A model generated the notes under the pieces. That model was not told the DNA's origin, did no database searches, and saw only the letters and a list, made by a program, of their open reading frames with translations. A program made the position numbers and the translations under genes. A DNA stretch of 64,000 bases. It comes from Rachicladosporium sp. CCFEE 5018. Its lineage: Eukaryota > Ascomycota > Dothideomycetes > Cladosporiales > Cladosporiaceae. Below, one piece after another: positions 40,994-52,129 of this stretch. Location of the stretch: assembly GCA_002077045.2 (NCBI GenBank), contig KZ111142.1, positions 1,102,418-1,166,417 on the forward strand, in the 5' to 3' direction. Within the stretch, counting starts at the first letter, position 1, and every line of letters starts with the position of its first letter.

Positions 40994-41764
40994 TCAGTCA
41001 GTTTTCAGACCACTAGAGAACGAAGCATCAAGTAAGACTAACGCTCCCAAACTTTTCGCAGATTCATCGAAAGCGGGATCGGCATGCTGCTCCCAGGTCG
41101 TGGCTGCCTCCTGTCCATGCGACGGCGGGTTGCCGGCCATTGGCATGCCTGACACGGAAGTGTCCTCGATTGTCACTCACCCCGAACAGTGCAAAAGTTC
41201 GAAGTAATGGAATAGATGTTTTCCCTGGAAGTGACTGTTTTGCACCTCCAAGTGCATGTCTGAAACCGAGGCAACGCTGTTGAGCTTCTCCAACACAGTC
41301 GTGATCACCTGTCCCCAATCATACTTCGCTTCGCAGTACTCGTATAGTCTGTACAGCCATAGCGTCGTATCGCTTCGAACGCGCAGGTGGACCCTCTGCA
41401 TCCGCGGACTTGGAGTGAAGTCTTCGAGCTCGCAGAGCCATCGACCGGGCAGATGTGGGTGGCTTGTTGACTTGAGGTCGATATGGAAGGCGGTGCGCAT
41501 GTAGAGCATAGGCAGTGCTTCATAGTGAATCATCCGGCATGTTCGGAGTAGCTCCCCACAGAAAGACGGCGGGCGCGGTGAGGCGTGACCCCAAGCTTCA
41601 TTTGGGCGCCAGGCATGCCCAGAATCGGCGATTTGCATGTACACGGTTTGATGCGAGAAGGTGTAATCCCAGACGATCGTGCGTATCTCCGGCGGAAGGT
41701 CGAGAAGGCGGCAAGACAGTGATTCGGCTGATCGCTTCGAGGACACTACCTGAAGGTCAGTCAT
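40994..41764 (-). pseudogene. LPPELR family, cluster copy G, interrupted by TGA
   Basis: Starts MTDLQVVSSKRSAESLSCRL with LDLPPEIRTIVWDYTF, then GELLRTCRMIHYEALPMLYMR, LCELEDFTPSPRMQRVHLR, SDMHLEVQNS, FELLHCSG and TGA at 41177-41179. The frame continues with VTIEDTSVSGMP ... FDESAKSLGALVLL to 40994, matching the last family block in place. The TGA overlaps a GTGAGT, so an alternative is a real intron whose acceptor I cannot identify. Classified as interrupted, with moderate confidence. Confidence 0.58.
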
Positions 41765-42168
41765 CTTAGGGTAATGTAGGGTTGTTGACGATGCTATGTG
41801 GAAGGCAAGTGGACTTGCTTAAAGTGGTCTGGGAAGGTCAGGAAGATATTGAGGATTGTAGATGAGTTAGGGTGAGGAGTGCCGAGCTGAGGAAGGTGCA
41901 ACGCAGGTGATGAAGTTGAGAGCAAGGTAGTGAGAAGTCGCACGGACCTCGCTCATTGGGTCATCCCTCACTGAGACACAGTAAGTGAGCAGGAGACGCT
42001 TGCAACGTGAGTAGCAACGCGACTGCCATTCTTGGTGCGACCTGATCCCAGATCGCAGTTGGCCAAGTTTCTGACAGCCAAAGGCCGGCATTGTGACCAG
42101 CGCACTGTAGCCTGAGCTCTTGGACGTAGCTCGATTAAGCGTAGGAGTATCTGTACAGCAGCCATGAT
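41765..42168. other. intergenic
   Basis: Between copy G and the homoisocitrate dehydrogenase gene, both on the minus strand. No supported gene. Confidence 0.5.
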
Positions 42169-43302
42169 CTATAATCTCTTGAGTATGTCCTCCACAATCT
42201 CATCCGTCTTCGCCTTCCCACCCATATCTGGCGTTAGCAGCTTTGCCTCAGCGAGATTTCCATCAACCGCAGCATAGATCTTCGCGGCAGCCTGCTCTTG
42301 CCCCAAGAACTCCAGCATCAATCCCACACTTCTGATCGTCGCGATGGGATTCGAGATGCCCTGCCCAGCGATATCCGGTGCGCTACCGTGGCAAGGTTCG
42401 CCTATCGCGAAGCCATCACCCACATTCGCTGAAGGCACCAAACCGAGCGAGCCGACAAGCGCAGCTGCACCATCTGATAAGATGTCGCCGTAGAGGTTCG
42501 GCGCGACTATCACATCGTAGGATGCGGGTTGTCGGAACAGCTTGTAGACCATTGAGTCGACGATCTGCTCGTCGATATGTAGACCTGCAGATGCGAACTT
42601 AGGTGCTTCTAGTGCTTTCCTCGCTGTGGCCCGGAAGAGACCATCGGTCTGCGAGAGCACATTGCTCTTGTGCGTGATCGTCACCGTAGCCTGTCTACTC
42701 CCTCCTGTTCCGCTCACCTCGCGAATATTCTGCCGCCGCAAAGCGATCTCGCCAGCCATTGTCGCTATGCGTGAACTCGCACGCTCGGAGATCCGTTTGA
42801 TCGCCTCGGCGACCTTGCCTTCGGGCGTGTCATACGTCTTCTCCTCTTTCACGTACAAATCCTCAGTGTTCTCCCGCACGATGACCAGATCGATCGGGTC
42901 CGGGAAGGCAGCGGACGGCAGCACAGACTTGACAGGTCGGACATTGGCGTAGAGGTCCAGTCTCTTGCGAAGCGCGACTATGGGCGAGCTGTAGCCTTTC
43001 GTCGGTGTTGTAGGCGAGCTGACAGCGCCGAACAAGGCGCCATCGCACTCCTTCTTCAGGATTTCCACAGTCTTGTCCGGGAGTGCTACGCCATTGCGCT
43101 TGAACTCCTCGAAGCCGGCATCGAGGTCGACGAAGGAGAAGCTGAGTCCTAGGCTCTTGGGCAGTGCTTCGAGTATCCTACGACCGGCTGGGATGACTTC
43201 GCGGCCAATGCCGTCGCCTGGTATGAGACCTGGCAGGCGTTAAAACATGTAGTATCAGTAGGAGTGAACTGAGGTACCTATTCGAAGCGTTCTTGAAGCC
43301 AT
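42169..43302 (-). CDS. LYS12: homoisocitrate dehydrogenase (lysine biosynthesis)
   Basis: Exons (minus) 43302-43278 and 43229-42169, intron 43230-43277; 361 residues. NAD-dependent oxidative decarboxylation of homoisocitrate to 2-oxoadipate in the fungal alpha-aminoadipate route to lysine, in mitochondria. Seen: MASRTLRIG|LIPGDGIGREVIPAG across the intron, GALFGAVSSPTTPTKGYSSP, LDLYANVRPVKS, VRENTEDLYVKEE, the Lys/Tyr catalytic region ATVTITHKSNVL, VDSMVYKLFR, NLYGDILSDGAAALVGSLGL, and the GEPCHGSAPDIAGQGISNP nucleotide loop. These are the family's signature segments. The first exon has only 25 coding bases. Intact. Confidence 0.94.
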
Positions 43303-44183
43303 TGGAGCTGTTGGTCTATGTTACGAGGACGCTTTAGCAAATCCCCCTAACTTTTGGGAGCTCGCTCGCCGATCTCGGGGCATTGATTGAGCGGACATGG
43401 AGGATGAGTCAGCATGTCAGAGATCATCTCTCCATAACTCTGAACGCTCTTGTGGTACTATAATTGCAGCTGCAAAGATATTATGTCATGCGATGGTGGT
43501 CAGAGCACGTAGAGCGGAATCTGCTGTCTTCACTCCGACTTCGACATTCTCACTGACGAAGTGTTCGTCGATTCCAGGGATTCGGTCAAGTCAGCAAGAG
43601 CATTGTCAACGCTTCGGACTCGTGAATCAACACCGCCCAGTAGCATAGTCTCATGTGCGGTGGCAAACGACACATGCTGGACCAATTGAGCAGCAAGTTT
43701 CAAGTGCATGATCGCTGCTGAGCTACTAAGGTACTGAAGCCCAAGCGCGCTCTCACTCTCTCCTGCTCTCCTTCTCTCATGAAATGCACAACATGTCTTC
43801 AACTGCTTTCTGCAGAGTCAGTACAGTGACCATTACAACCGAGATGTCAAGGGAGATCATGAGTAGGGCCACATCATCAAAGGCCGCCTCACTTCTCGAC
43901 TGTTTTCCTCCACCCCGATGCTATCCACTCCTTCGACTCGTATTTGCCAATCACATTTCCTTCGACCGTCCACGTCTCTGGTGCGCGTTGATTGGGCTTT
44001 CTAGCGCAGCTAGATCGATGGAAGCATAAGTCATGCTCTATGATTCACGCAGGCTGTGGACAAGCGACCTTTTCGGAGGTTGAACTATCATCTCATCAAG
44101 AAATGCCGGCACTAGATGGCAGGCAATCATCGGTGCACATACTCCCCGTAGCCCTTTCATGAACCCTCAAGTTATTGCTATCA
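43303..44183. other. intergenic
   Basis: 880 bases with no convincing ORF or motif on either strand; the left end is the LYS12 promoter. Confidence 0.5.
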
Positions 44184-45555
44184 TCATATCTTCGTCCTAC
44201 CATTCAGCAATTTGGCTCTGAAAGCAACGAAGGGCCTCTTTCTCCTATCGATGAGAGGCAAACCTTGACCATAATAGATGGCGTTGAGGTAATTCAGTTG
44301 ATTCTGCTGATTGTCAGCGACATCACTTCGACCTCTGCACGTGAGATAGCTGACACATACCACAGTGAAGTAGAGGTAACCATCAGTCGCGATACTCATT
44401 GTGTCGACCAAGTTGATCCGCGGGTCACGGACAAAGATCGTGGCGTAAGTCGTGGCAGGATTGTACATGCTTATGCCATTCTGCTCGACTTGTCCGTTGT
44501 AGACTACATTAGACGTCAGTCAGGTCACTGCGATACAGCTTCGAGCTAGAATCGGGACTCACTGATGCCATTCGAGTCCGTCTCCAACCCATCCGAGATG
44601 CCCTTCTCGCCCGTGTTCTTGACAAGGGCCTGCGCCGCATCGAAATCATTTGCTCTCGGCGCAGCAGTCGGTATCGAGTACAAGAACCTCCCACCGACGG
44701 CCGAGAAGTACAGCAAAGTATAGTCTGGACTGATCGCAATCCCATCTGCTCCGAATGTAATGAAGCCGGGCTTGATGGCCGAGCTCAAGCCGGAGACCTG
44801 GTACATCGGATCACCCCAGACCCACGGCACAGTGCCATAGATTGCTTTGGTCTGTTTGAAGGTATAGCGATAGCCTTTGCCAGAAGTCAGGTCGACGTAG
44901 ACAATCGCGTTGTCGCCTTCAAGCGAAGAGTCGGTGAGGTATGCTGCGTTTTTGGCTCGATCGATGCACAGGTCGTTAAGGTACGAGTCAGCCTTAACAA
45001 GATCGGAAGAGAAGACCGACGTCTTCACGATCTGGTTCGTGGTGAGATCGATATTGACCAGCTTCGGACCTCCCGGGACTGTGGCGTTGAGCATGGGATG
45101 GTTCGGATCGGAGAGGTCTTGCACACGACCTGTGTCAAGAATCTAAAGGGTGTCCTTGGAGTCAATGATCACGGACTGAACGCCAAGCAGATGGTTGGAA
45201 TCGCCTTTCGTGACTGGTGGGACTGCGAGGCGATTGACCGCGCCGCTGGGGCTCATATTGTAGGTGGCGTTGGGGTAAGCAGTCTCCGAGTCTTGAGAAG
45301 TGAGCTCGCCGACTTGCATTGTTGGGATGACACCATTGTAGGTGTCCTGTATGTCAAGCCCTGCCGGGTAGCAAGCGAATTTCCTGCCGGGGCTCGACAC
45401 TGCGATGCCGGTCGGCCATTGTCCTGTGAAGTAGTGTACGATCTCGAGGGATGGCCCAGCCGTCATGGGATCTGTTCGAATGTCGGATGGGCCGACCGCG
45501 TTGACATGCTGGATAGGCCGAGCGTGGCAGCGAGTGCCAATGTTATCGACAACAT
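44184..45555 (-). pseudogene. major royal jelly/yellow-like secreted protein gene, broken
   Basis: Exon pieces (minus): 45555-44563, 44503-44361, 44303-44184, with introns 44504-44562 and 44304-44360. The body reads as a yellow/MRJP beta-propeller: LEIVHYFTGQWPTGIAVSSP, AVNRLAVPPVTKGDSNHLLG, ILDTGRVQDL, SYLNDLCIDRAKNAAYLTDS, YGTVPWVWGDPMYQ, GADGIAISPDYTLLYFSAVG, DGLETDSNG, DPRINLVDTMSIATDGYLYF. Two defects: in the conserved DTLWILDTG the Trp codon is TAG (45143-45145), one G-to-A change. And the only signal peptide (MLSITLALAATLGLSS, ATG 45555) lies in a different frame from the propeller. Family members in insects and fungi are secreted; no function can be assigned here. Without the lesions it would be a normal-length secreted protein. 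Confidence 0.75.
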
Positions 45556-47318
45556 AGCTATTTGATGAGCACTCGCCCAAGAGCGTTGTCGACAAGATTG
45601 AGACTCAAATAGTTCATATACCCTGCGTTGGTTTTGCCTCTGATGCGTGAATGTAGTCACGCTTCGAAATGCCTCGGCGAAGGCTAAAATTCCTTACCTG
45701 TTAAAGCCAAAGCGCAGCAAGCTACATCTTAGTGGCCTAGCTGCCGATCAGGAAGGTGAAGGATCAACAACAATCCTCCGAGTGACGATTGCTCCTGGAA
45801 GCTCATCACATGTACCACATGCAATACATCTTTGACTTCATGCTAGTCCGCAGAGCCGCTTTTAGGACTTCGGCGCTGTGACTCGTGCACTGTAAGGAAA
45901 ACCTTTGAGTGAGCCTCCAGACCCCTCAGCGCATTCTTTGAAAGACTGGTGCTCATTGAAGGAGTTTCAACAGCGGATCGAAATAAGATGCACCTCGTAC
46001 CTACCTGCACCACGGTGTTGCTACTCGCTAGAGATCGCCACAGGCTCTGCATTCACTGCTTCGACTTTGACATAGCCAGGACTGCGAGCATCCTTCGCGA
46101 TTTTGCGCATTGGTCTGGAGCAGTGAAGAAATTCTCGAGCTCGTAGTGGCTGGAGGTCCATCGTTGCCTGTTCCATCTGATGCGCAGGAAGTCGTGGGTG
46201 CAGGAAGAGGCGGAAGTGCCATCGTACATCTATCGTTTCCATCTCTCGCGACATGGGTCGCCGTTGTCACTAGGTATGGACCTGTTGCTCGTGGCCGATC
46301 TTCCTGTGACCCCGGCTGCTTGAGCGTCTCAAACGACATTGTTCGATTGTCGCAAGTCCACGCCGGTGGTCTTGATATGCTACAGAGCTTTCTGCTAGCT
46401 CGTCGAATCACACCTGTCGATCCGTGAAGGCGGTCATGGTGTCTGATGGTGTGCTGCGGCCATCATCTCACCATGTCATGCCACAGCGGAAGGATTCGGG
46501 ATGTTGCGATTGGCCTTGGCATTGCTGACTACGCATCGGCGGCCGCCGTGAAGCAACTGAGGCTGTCTCCCTGAAAGAGCAACGCTCTGGACATCGGTGG
46601 TCTGACAAGACTCACTAAAAGAGTTACGCCACAGTACTTGCCGGCGTGTTCCGCCTGGTCTCGCGATATATACCTTGTAAGCGAACCATAAACCTGAGGC
46701 GCTCTATCTGCCGTGAAGTCCACGGTCACTCCACCCAATGCTGGGCTGTTCGCCGTGACACGCAGAGTCCATTGTCGTCTAGGACAGTACGAGAACGCTC
46801 GAGAACGTACGATATGGATGCAATACGGCAATGAATCTACCGCCGTGCTTGAGCATGTACTACATGAAGAGTAGGCCGCCTTGCACTTTCTTACACTCGC
46901 ATCTCCTCTCACATACAATCAACCAGTCACTGCTTTCCCCACCACTCAATCGTTTCATCCATTTCAACCAGCTTTATTCAAATCATAGCCTTCATTGAAA
47001 GTCATACACTCACAAGACTTCCTCCTCTACTTGCACTGCCGATGATGTCGACAGCCACGACAGTAAGCCCATGCCGATGGCGAGTCCAATGAGTGCAGAC
47101 CACAGTCCAAGTGCTGATACGCGGTCCCATAGACCTTCCAAGTACCCACTGAACTGCATTCCACACCCTGGCAAAGGTGGCCGATCTCCTCAATCTGGAA
47201 ATCCACAAAGCGTACCCTAACACCCACCAGATTCTCCCAAACCTTCGCCGAGCCGCATCCTGTTGCCCGCCGGCCAGCATACCTCCAGCAACATCGATGG
47301 GCCGGATCGTCCTACTAC
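45556..47318. other. long stretch without a supported gene
   Basis: Several ORFs of 60-130 codons overlap on both strands (for example around 46028-46427), but none shows a motif, intron signals or consistent coding style, so none is called. From about 47140 the frame of the next gene is already open without an ATG; an upstream exon of that gene may lie here. Confidence 0.45.
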
Positions 47319-47592
47319 ATGCGACGACTAGGCAGGGCCTCGGGCGTGTTCTTCCCGGGCATGATCGCGTTCTTTGGCTGGCCGTTCGCGATGCAATGGG
47401 CGATAGATGTGAGTACTGCCATGCCCTGGGGTCAGATCTAAGACAAGGACTGACACGGCTTTTTAGTACAACAATGGAGTGTACCGGGCCAAGAAGGAGG
47501 AAAAGGCAAGCGAACCTCATCACAAGAGCCACCGGAAGTTGCGGAAATTGGGTATCGATGCGCAGGCGGACTTCAGGGGTAGCCCGGCCTGA
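47319..47592 (+). CDS. small hydrophobic protein, probably mitochondrial membrane (5' end uncertain)
   Basis: Exons 47319-47408 and 47467-47592, intron 47409-47466 (GTGAGT...TTTAG, phase 0); 71 residues from ATG 47319. It contains one hydrophobic helix (ASGVFFPGMIAFFGWPFAMQW), then AIDYNNGVYRAKKEEK and a basic tail. Upstream of the ATG the frame is open for about 60 codons with Arg/Ser/Gln-rich content (e.g. RFSQTFAEPHPVARRPAY, HRWAGSSYYMRR) resembling a mitochondrial presequence, but with no ATG. A 5' exon is therefore likely. Size and layout resemble small subunits of inner-membrane complexes; I cannot name it. The longer ORF called in another frame over the same region is a shadow. Confidence 0.55.
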
Positions 47593-49166
47593 TCATGATC
47601 ATCGATGAGGCGTTGAAGGCAGCGTGGAGTACTGAGGCTGTCCTCCGGTGACATTTCGGATCGAACCGGCGTGTTCGAGAGCATTTAAAGCTAGATTTCC
47701 ATAGATCTTTATGACCTCCAGTCCTAAAACGTTCGTTGCAGCCTGATGTGCTTTATCGCTGTGATTGATGTGTATGGGTCAGTCTATCGGTCAGTATAAT
47801 ACACGATCCTCTGTACCACCCTACGAAGTGCGTCCGTCATGCGCGTGAGTGGGCGGGCGAGAGGCGGCGCAAGATAGCAAGTGTGCATTCAGTGAATCAC
47901 CCGCCATCCTGGCTGTGTAATACCCATGATCATCATCGCGTATATATAGCTGTCGGGTGGCGTCTTGCTGGTCCTCGCTTCGGCCACCATGCGCTCTCTT
48001 GTATACCCGAGTGTCGTGTGTGCTAGCCTTGGACTGTACCATGAGCGTAGTCCTGCTGAAGCTGAGGAAAAGTCGTGGCTGCGCGACGCCTCTTGGATGT
48101 TCTCCGACAGCGTGCTCGACGGTCCCGGAGTCCTTCACACCTGTTCATACCCAGAGTTCATGATGACAAAACCGTGAAGCTTTGCACACTGGCAGAGCGA
48201 AGTAAATGGATGGTAAGGCAGGCTGCGTGTCTGAAGAGGCACTCTCGTCTCAGATCTTCAACATGAGAGGAGCATGATGAAATGCCGTGCAGCGAAGTGT
48301 CGGGGTACACAGAACATCGCGACGAAAGTTGCACGGGAGCTGGCAGATGCTGAAGTGCGCTACTGGAAAGGCGACATCGCGGACTGAAAGAGAGGAAATC
48401 GTGAAGCGCAGAATTGATGGAAAGCACTCACCGTGCACAACACAATGCGAAAGCATAAGGGACAGGAATGCCGAAATGAAGAAACCGTAGAGTGCTTTCC
48501 ACGTACTCAGACCAAATGCTCCCCCAGTACAATATCGTGTTCCGCAACCCACAGCCCAGGATGCAAAAGCACGCCACCTCTCTCACTTCCATACGTTCCC
48601 AAAACGCACGAAAATCCTGCACTCCCTTTGCCTGGGACAGGGGAACAGTGGGTTCATTAGTTTGGCTTTTCTCGGCATGATGAGGCGCATACCTCCGAAC
48701 CGATGGGATTAGCCACGATGTGACGGCTAACCGTTACACCACGTACAACCCACTCTGCGATGAGTTGGGGAAAGTGCGATTATATCCTCTGAATGGCAGA
48801 TTTGGCGGGTAGGACGAGGAACGCTGGGCGTAGGCTGGGGAATGCTGTGGCGACAGGCTTTGCGTGTGGCGAAGGGCGCTAGCTGGTCTTCGGGAGGGAT
48901 GGCATTGGTGATAGGGAGGTCAATGGTTCGTTTTGCGGAGTGGCCAGCGTCCGGGCTCGCTGCGTAAGTGGGGATTGCCACGCATGGTCATTGTCTACCA
49001 TGGTCTTTCCGTACTGACTCATTAGTACACCGTGGGAGTCTATCGTGCAGAGTCGTCGCGGTTTTCTCACATTGTCGTTACACAGCACCGGAGGTGTGCG
49101 AGGGAGACGGTAACTGACATCCTAGCACAGTGGAATTGTTGCAGGTCGCGATCATTAGGTCCGACC
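47593..49166. other. long stretch without a supported gene
   Basis: ORFs of 60-105 codons on both strands with no recognisable content. On the minus strand near 48690-48740 there is a partial tRNA-like string (A-box-like TGGTGTAACGG, B-box-like GGTTCGG), but no cloverleaf can be folded. The right end is the 3' flank of the two-helix membrane protein gene. Confidence 0.45.
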
Positions 49167-50166
49167 TCAGGGCTCCGTCGTTCTTCCTGGCCGCGGCGGT
49201 GGCGGTGGTCGACGCTTCGGAGCCGCATTTCTCGACATCGTCCTCGGTATTATCCTCGGCTTTTCGACTGCTGGTGACGACGCCATGTCCGTCCTGATTT
49301 CAGCCTTCATCGGTATGCGCTCCCACAGTGCATCCCATACACCCGGCATCTGGCTCTTGTCGACCTTCACGTTGCGATTGACCTGCAACTGGCCATACAT
49401 CCTCATTGCCAACGCGCCACCTCGAGCTGCCCGCGCTTTCTCGATGGCATCCTTAGTCCCCATTGGCACGTACTCCAGATTCGCCAAAGTAGACTTCGAG
49501 GCTGGCAAGCGGCGGAGGTCACTAAGCCACACACCTTGATGGTGCGGCCATGGTACCCACCTGTAAGTCTGGACTAGCAAGCGGGTGTCGGACGGCGCTC
49601 TTGCAGCCCAGCGCCGGATTGCATCAGGCGAAGCTTTGAGAAGAGACGGCGGGAGGACAAGACGGATATTGGCGACATACGGAGCGGATGCAAAAGCAGC
49701 AATGGTCATGGGCGCTGCAGCACCGAGGAGTCTCGCTGGGATCCACCAGTTGCTGATATCCGGTGAGTAATAGTAGCTGGGAAGCATTATGCAGCTGAAG
49801 ACGAAGAAGACGATCGTGGCGACTCTGCCTGTGCCGACGAAGACAGTGCGCCATCTGCCGCCATGGTAGATCGTGGGATTACTGAGAGGAGCGGAGACTG
49901 CAACCTAGTCAGTCAAGCCGGGGAGGGTAAGGCTGTCGAGACTCAGTCGTACCTTTATCTAGAGTCGCCTTGACGCCCCCAACCACCCTCTCCTTTGAGC
50001 TGATCCATCTTCTGGTCGCCAAACGGGAGAGCTCAAGGGTAGGCTCAGATAGACTGGATTGCGGCCCTCCAGACGAAAGTCCGCTGCTGATACTCAGCTT
50101 GAGCAGCGAGGTCACGCGCAGTGAGCGAGGCAATGGACAGTGACCAAAGCAACGAGCACGCAACAT
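49167..50166 (-). CDS. putative mitochondrial membrane protein with two helices
   Basis: Exons (minus) 50166-49953 and 49897-49167, intron 49898-49952 (phase 1); 314 residues. The N-terminus is Arg/Ser/Leu-rich (MLRARCFGHCPLPRSLRVTS ... RWISSKERV) like a matrix presequence. Then VSAPLSNPTIYHGGRWRTVF leads into two hydrophobic segments (TIVFFVFSCIMLPSYYYSP; LLGAAAPMTIAAFASAPYVA) separated by a short loop. A soluble C-terminal part follows (LVQTYRWVPWPHHQGVWLSD ... LEYVPMG), with a disordered Pro/Arg end. The layout resembles TMEM70/TMEM186-type mitochondrial assembly proteins; that assignment is inference. Frame intact. Confidence 0.72.
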
Positions 50167-50384
50167 TACATTGCATGCATGAATCGCACGAGCTCATGAG
50201 GGTAGCTGCACTGCGGACGAAATAGAGCGCGTATTTAGGCTCAAAACCTTAATGGCTGCTTCCCGATTGGGAATTGGGCGTTGAATCCCGTCTCCGTGCC
50301 GGCTTGGTCGCATGGCGTTTGACAGCTTACCTTGAGATGTCCGTAGCGAAATGCATTCGTTGCCGCAGCAGATATATCTCAGCG

Positions 50385-51530
50385 ATGATGTTGCTGAAGC
50401 AGTTACTCTTACTGCCCTGTGCATTGCGCACAGCCTTAGCCTACACCACGTTGACAGATTTGACATTGGAATCGCTTGCTCTGGACAGCAACGACTTCTC
50501 CGCCTCGAACGAAGATGGTCTCCTCGCGCCTATTCTCGTCCCACGAGTCCCCGGCACGGAAGGTATTGCAAAGGTGCAAGAGCATTTCGCCAACTTCTTT
50601 CGCGAAGAAGTGCCCAAGTGGAAGTTCACTTTCCAGAATAGCACGAGTACGACGCCTCTCAGCCATGGCAAGGAAGTGCCTTTTCGGAACATTATCATCA
50701 CACGAGATCCGCCGTGGATAGAGAACGAGGGTGATGTTTCGAGACTGGTACTGGTGGCGCATTACGACTCGAAGATCGATCCTCCTGGCTTCATCGGTGC
50801 CATCGACAGTGCAGTGCCCTGCGCAGCTCTCATGCACACAGCACGAGCGATAGATGCTGCATTGACGGCAAAGTGGGCAGCAATGGAATCTGAGGGCATC
50901 GGGAGTGGAGGCTTCGACGGGTTTGAGGCGCATAAAGGTGTTCAAATACTGCTACTGGACGGTGAGGAAGCCTTCGTGAATTGGCAGGGCACAGACAACA
51001 CCTACGGCGCAAGATCACTAGCAGAAGAATGGGATAGCACGGTCAACCAAGCTCTGTCGACGTTCCGGACTCCATTGGAAAGTATGGAGCTGTTCGTCCT
51101 GCTCGACCTCCTCGGCTCAAAAGACCACCAGCAAGTTCCGTCATACTTCAAGATGACACACTGGGCCTACCAGCGCATAGCGCAAGTGGAGGGCAGATTG
51201 CGAGGCGCTGGGCGTCTCAAGGCGAAGCGTGATCAGCCGCTGTTCTACGAAGCCGACAAGAAAGAGACGGATCAATGGCTCGGCGGGCAGGTCGGCGATG
51301 ATCACGAGCCTTTCATGGCGAGAGGTGTGGAGATCTTGCATATTATTCCTGGGAGGTTCCCGGATGTGTGGCATACGATAAATGATGATGCAGAGCATCT
51401 GGACATGGATACTGTTGAGGACTGGGCTATGATCACGACAGCGTTTGCAGCTGAGTATATGGACCTTGAGGGGTTTATGCAGGCTGGTGCGCCACCGAAG
51501 AAGGTCGCCCAGCCGAGACATGAATTGTGA
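50385..51530 (+). CDS. glutaminyl-peptide cyclotransferase (M28-like zinc enzyme)
   Basis: 381 residues from ATG 50385, chosen because MMLLKQLLLLPCALRTALA is a signal peptide; the frame is open further upstream. Converts N-terminal Gln to pyroglutamate on secretory proteins. Seen: LVLVAHYDSKIDPPGFIGAI followed by DSAVPCA, carrying the His and Asp zinc ligands; ILLLDGEEAFVNW with the acidic catalytic residues; FVLLDLLGS; and HEPFMARGVEILHIIP followed by DVWHTINDD with the last His. The order fits glutaminyl cyclases of the M28 fold. The C-terminus is PRHEL, which resembles the HDEL/KDEL retrieval signal and would place it in the ER if functional. Frame intact. Confidence 0.9.
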   Translation: MMLLKQLLLLPCALRTALAYTTLTDLTLESLALDSNDFSASNEDGLLAPILVPRVPGTEGIAKVQEHFANFFREEVPKWKFTFQNSTSTTPLSHGKEVPFRNIIITRDPPWIENEGDVSRLVLVAHYDSKIDPPGFIGAIDSAVPCAALMHTARAIDAALTAKWAAMESEGIGSGGFDGFEAHKGVQILLLDGEEAFVNWQGTDNTYGARSLAEEWDSTVNQALSTFRTPLESMELFVLLDLLGSKDHQQVPSYFKMTHWAYQRIAQVEGRLRGAGRLKAKRDQPLFYEADKKETDQWLGGQVGDDHEPFMARGVEILHIIPGRFPDVWHTINDDAEHLDMDTVEDWAMITTAFAAEYMDLEGFMQAGAPPKKVAQPRHEL

Positions 51531-52129
51531 GTGAGTGTGGTGCGGTCGCTGTCTTGGTGGAAGCTTGTGCTGACGGCATGCAGTGCATGATCGCCAATAT
51601 GCCCAAGCAGGCTTTCGAAGTACACGTACCTATGCACATATATCCATGTATAGATCATGCCCTTCGACCGACTTCCTGCAAGCCGGGTCTTCCGCTTTGA
51701 TCACGTCGTCTTCGCTATACAGAAAGATTGCTGCATTCCAGACGCCGAAGACATCGTGCACGGACCACAGACGGCAAGATAGCACCGCAGGTCTACATAA
51801 GGTACTCTTGAGCCCACCTTCCATCGGCTGACACACAATGCTACATATCACAAGCAAGGCTTGCATCAACACAGCATGCTAATCGTTGATACTCTTGACC
51901 CATTGGCTCATAGCAGCCTTTGTACTGTTCAGCGTTCTCTACTTGCTAATGCCGGATCCGGTGGTGACAAGACATCTCTTTGTCGAACCTTCACAATGTC
52001 CAACAGGACTCGATCCAACATGGCGCACAATGCTGCCCAAGTCGTTCTCTGTCTTGCGGTCATCACGTTGTCGACGCGCAAAGGTGGAGCTAATTCAACA
52101 ACCGAGTGCACTGGATTCGATCTTCCAAG
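51531..52129. other. intergenic
   Basis: No supported gene; a 130-codon ORF at 51861-52253 overlaps the start of the next gene in another frame and has no recognisable content. Confidence 0.5.

Noticed and set aside
41177..41179. GTGAGT at the copy G stop as proof of an intron
   Set aside because: The downstream same-frame residues (VTIEDTS) match the family block in place, so removing them by splicing would delete conserved sequence; left as an alternative only.
35641..41764. Coordinated gene cluster for a secondary metabolite
   Set aside because: No synthase, transporter or tailoring enzyme; all members are one protein family.
46028..46427. Overlapping ORFs of 106-128 codons on both strands
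   Set aside because: No motif, no intron support, neither strand preferred.
47002..47532. 176-codon minus-strand ORF with a hydrophobic start
   Set aside because: Antisense to the two-exon small membrane protein, whose splice sites and phase are consistent; no homology seen.
48690..48740. tRNA-like string with A- and B-box resemblance on the minus strand
   Set aside because: T-arm and anticodon arm do not pair; not enough for a tRNA call.
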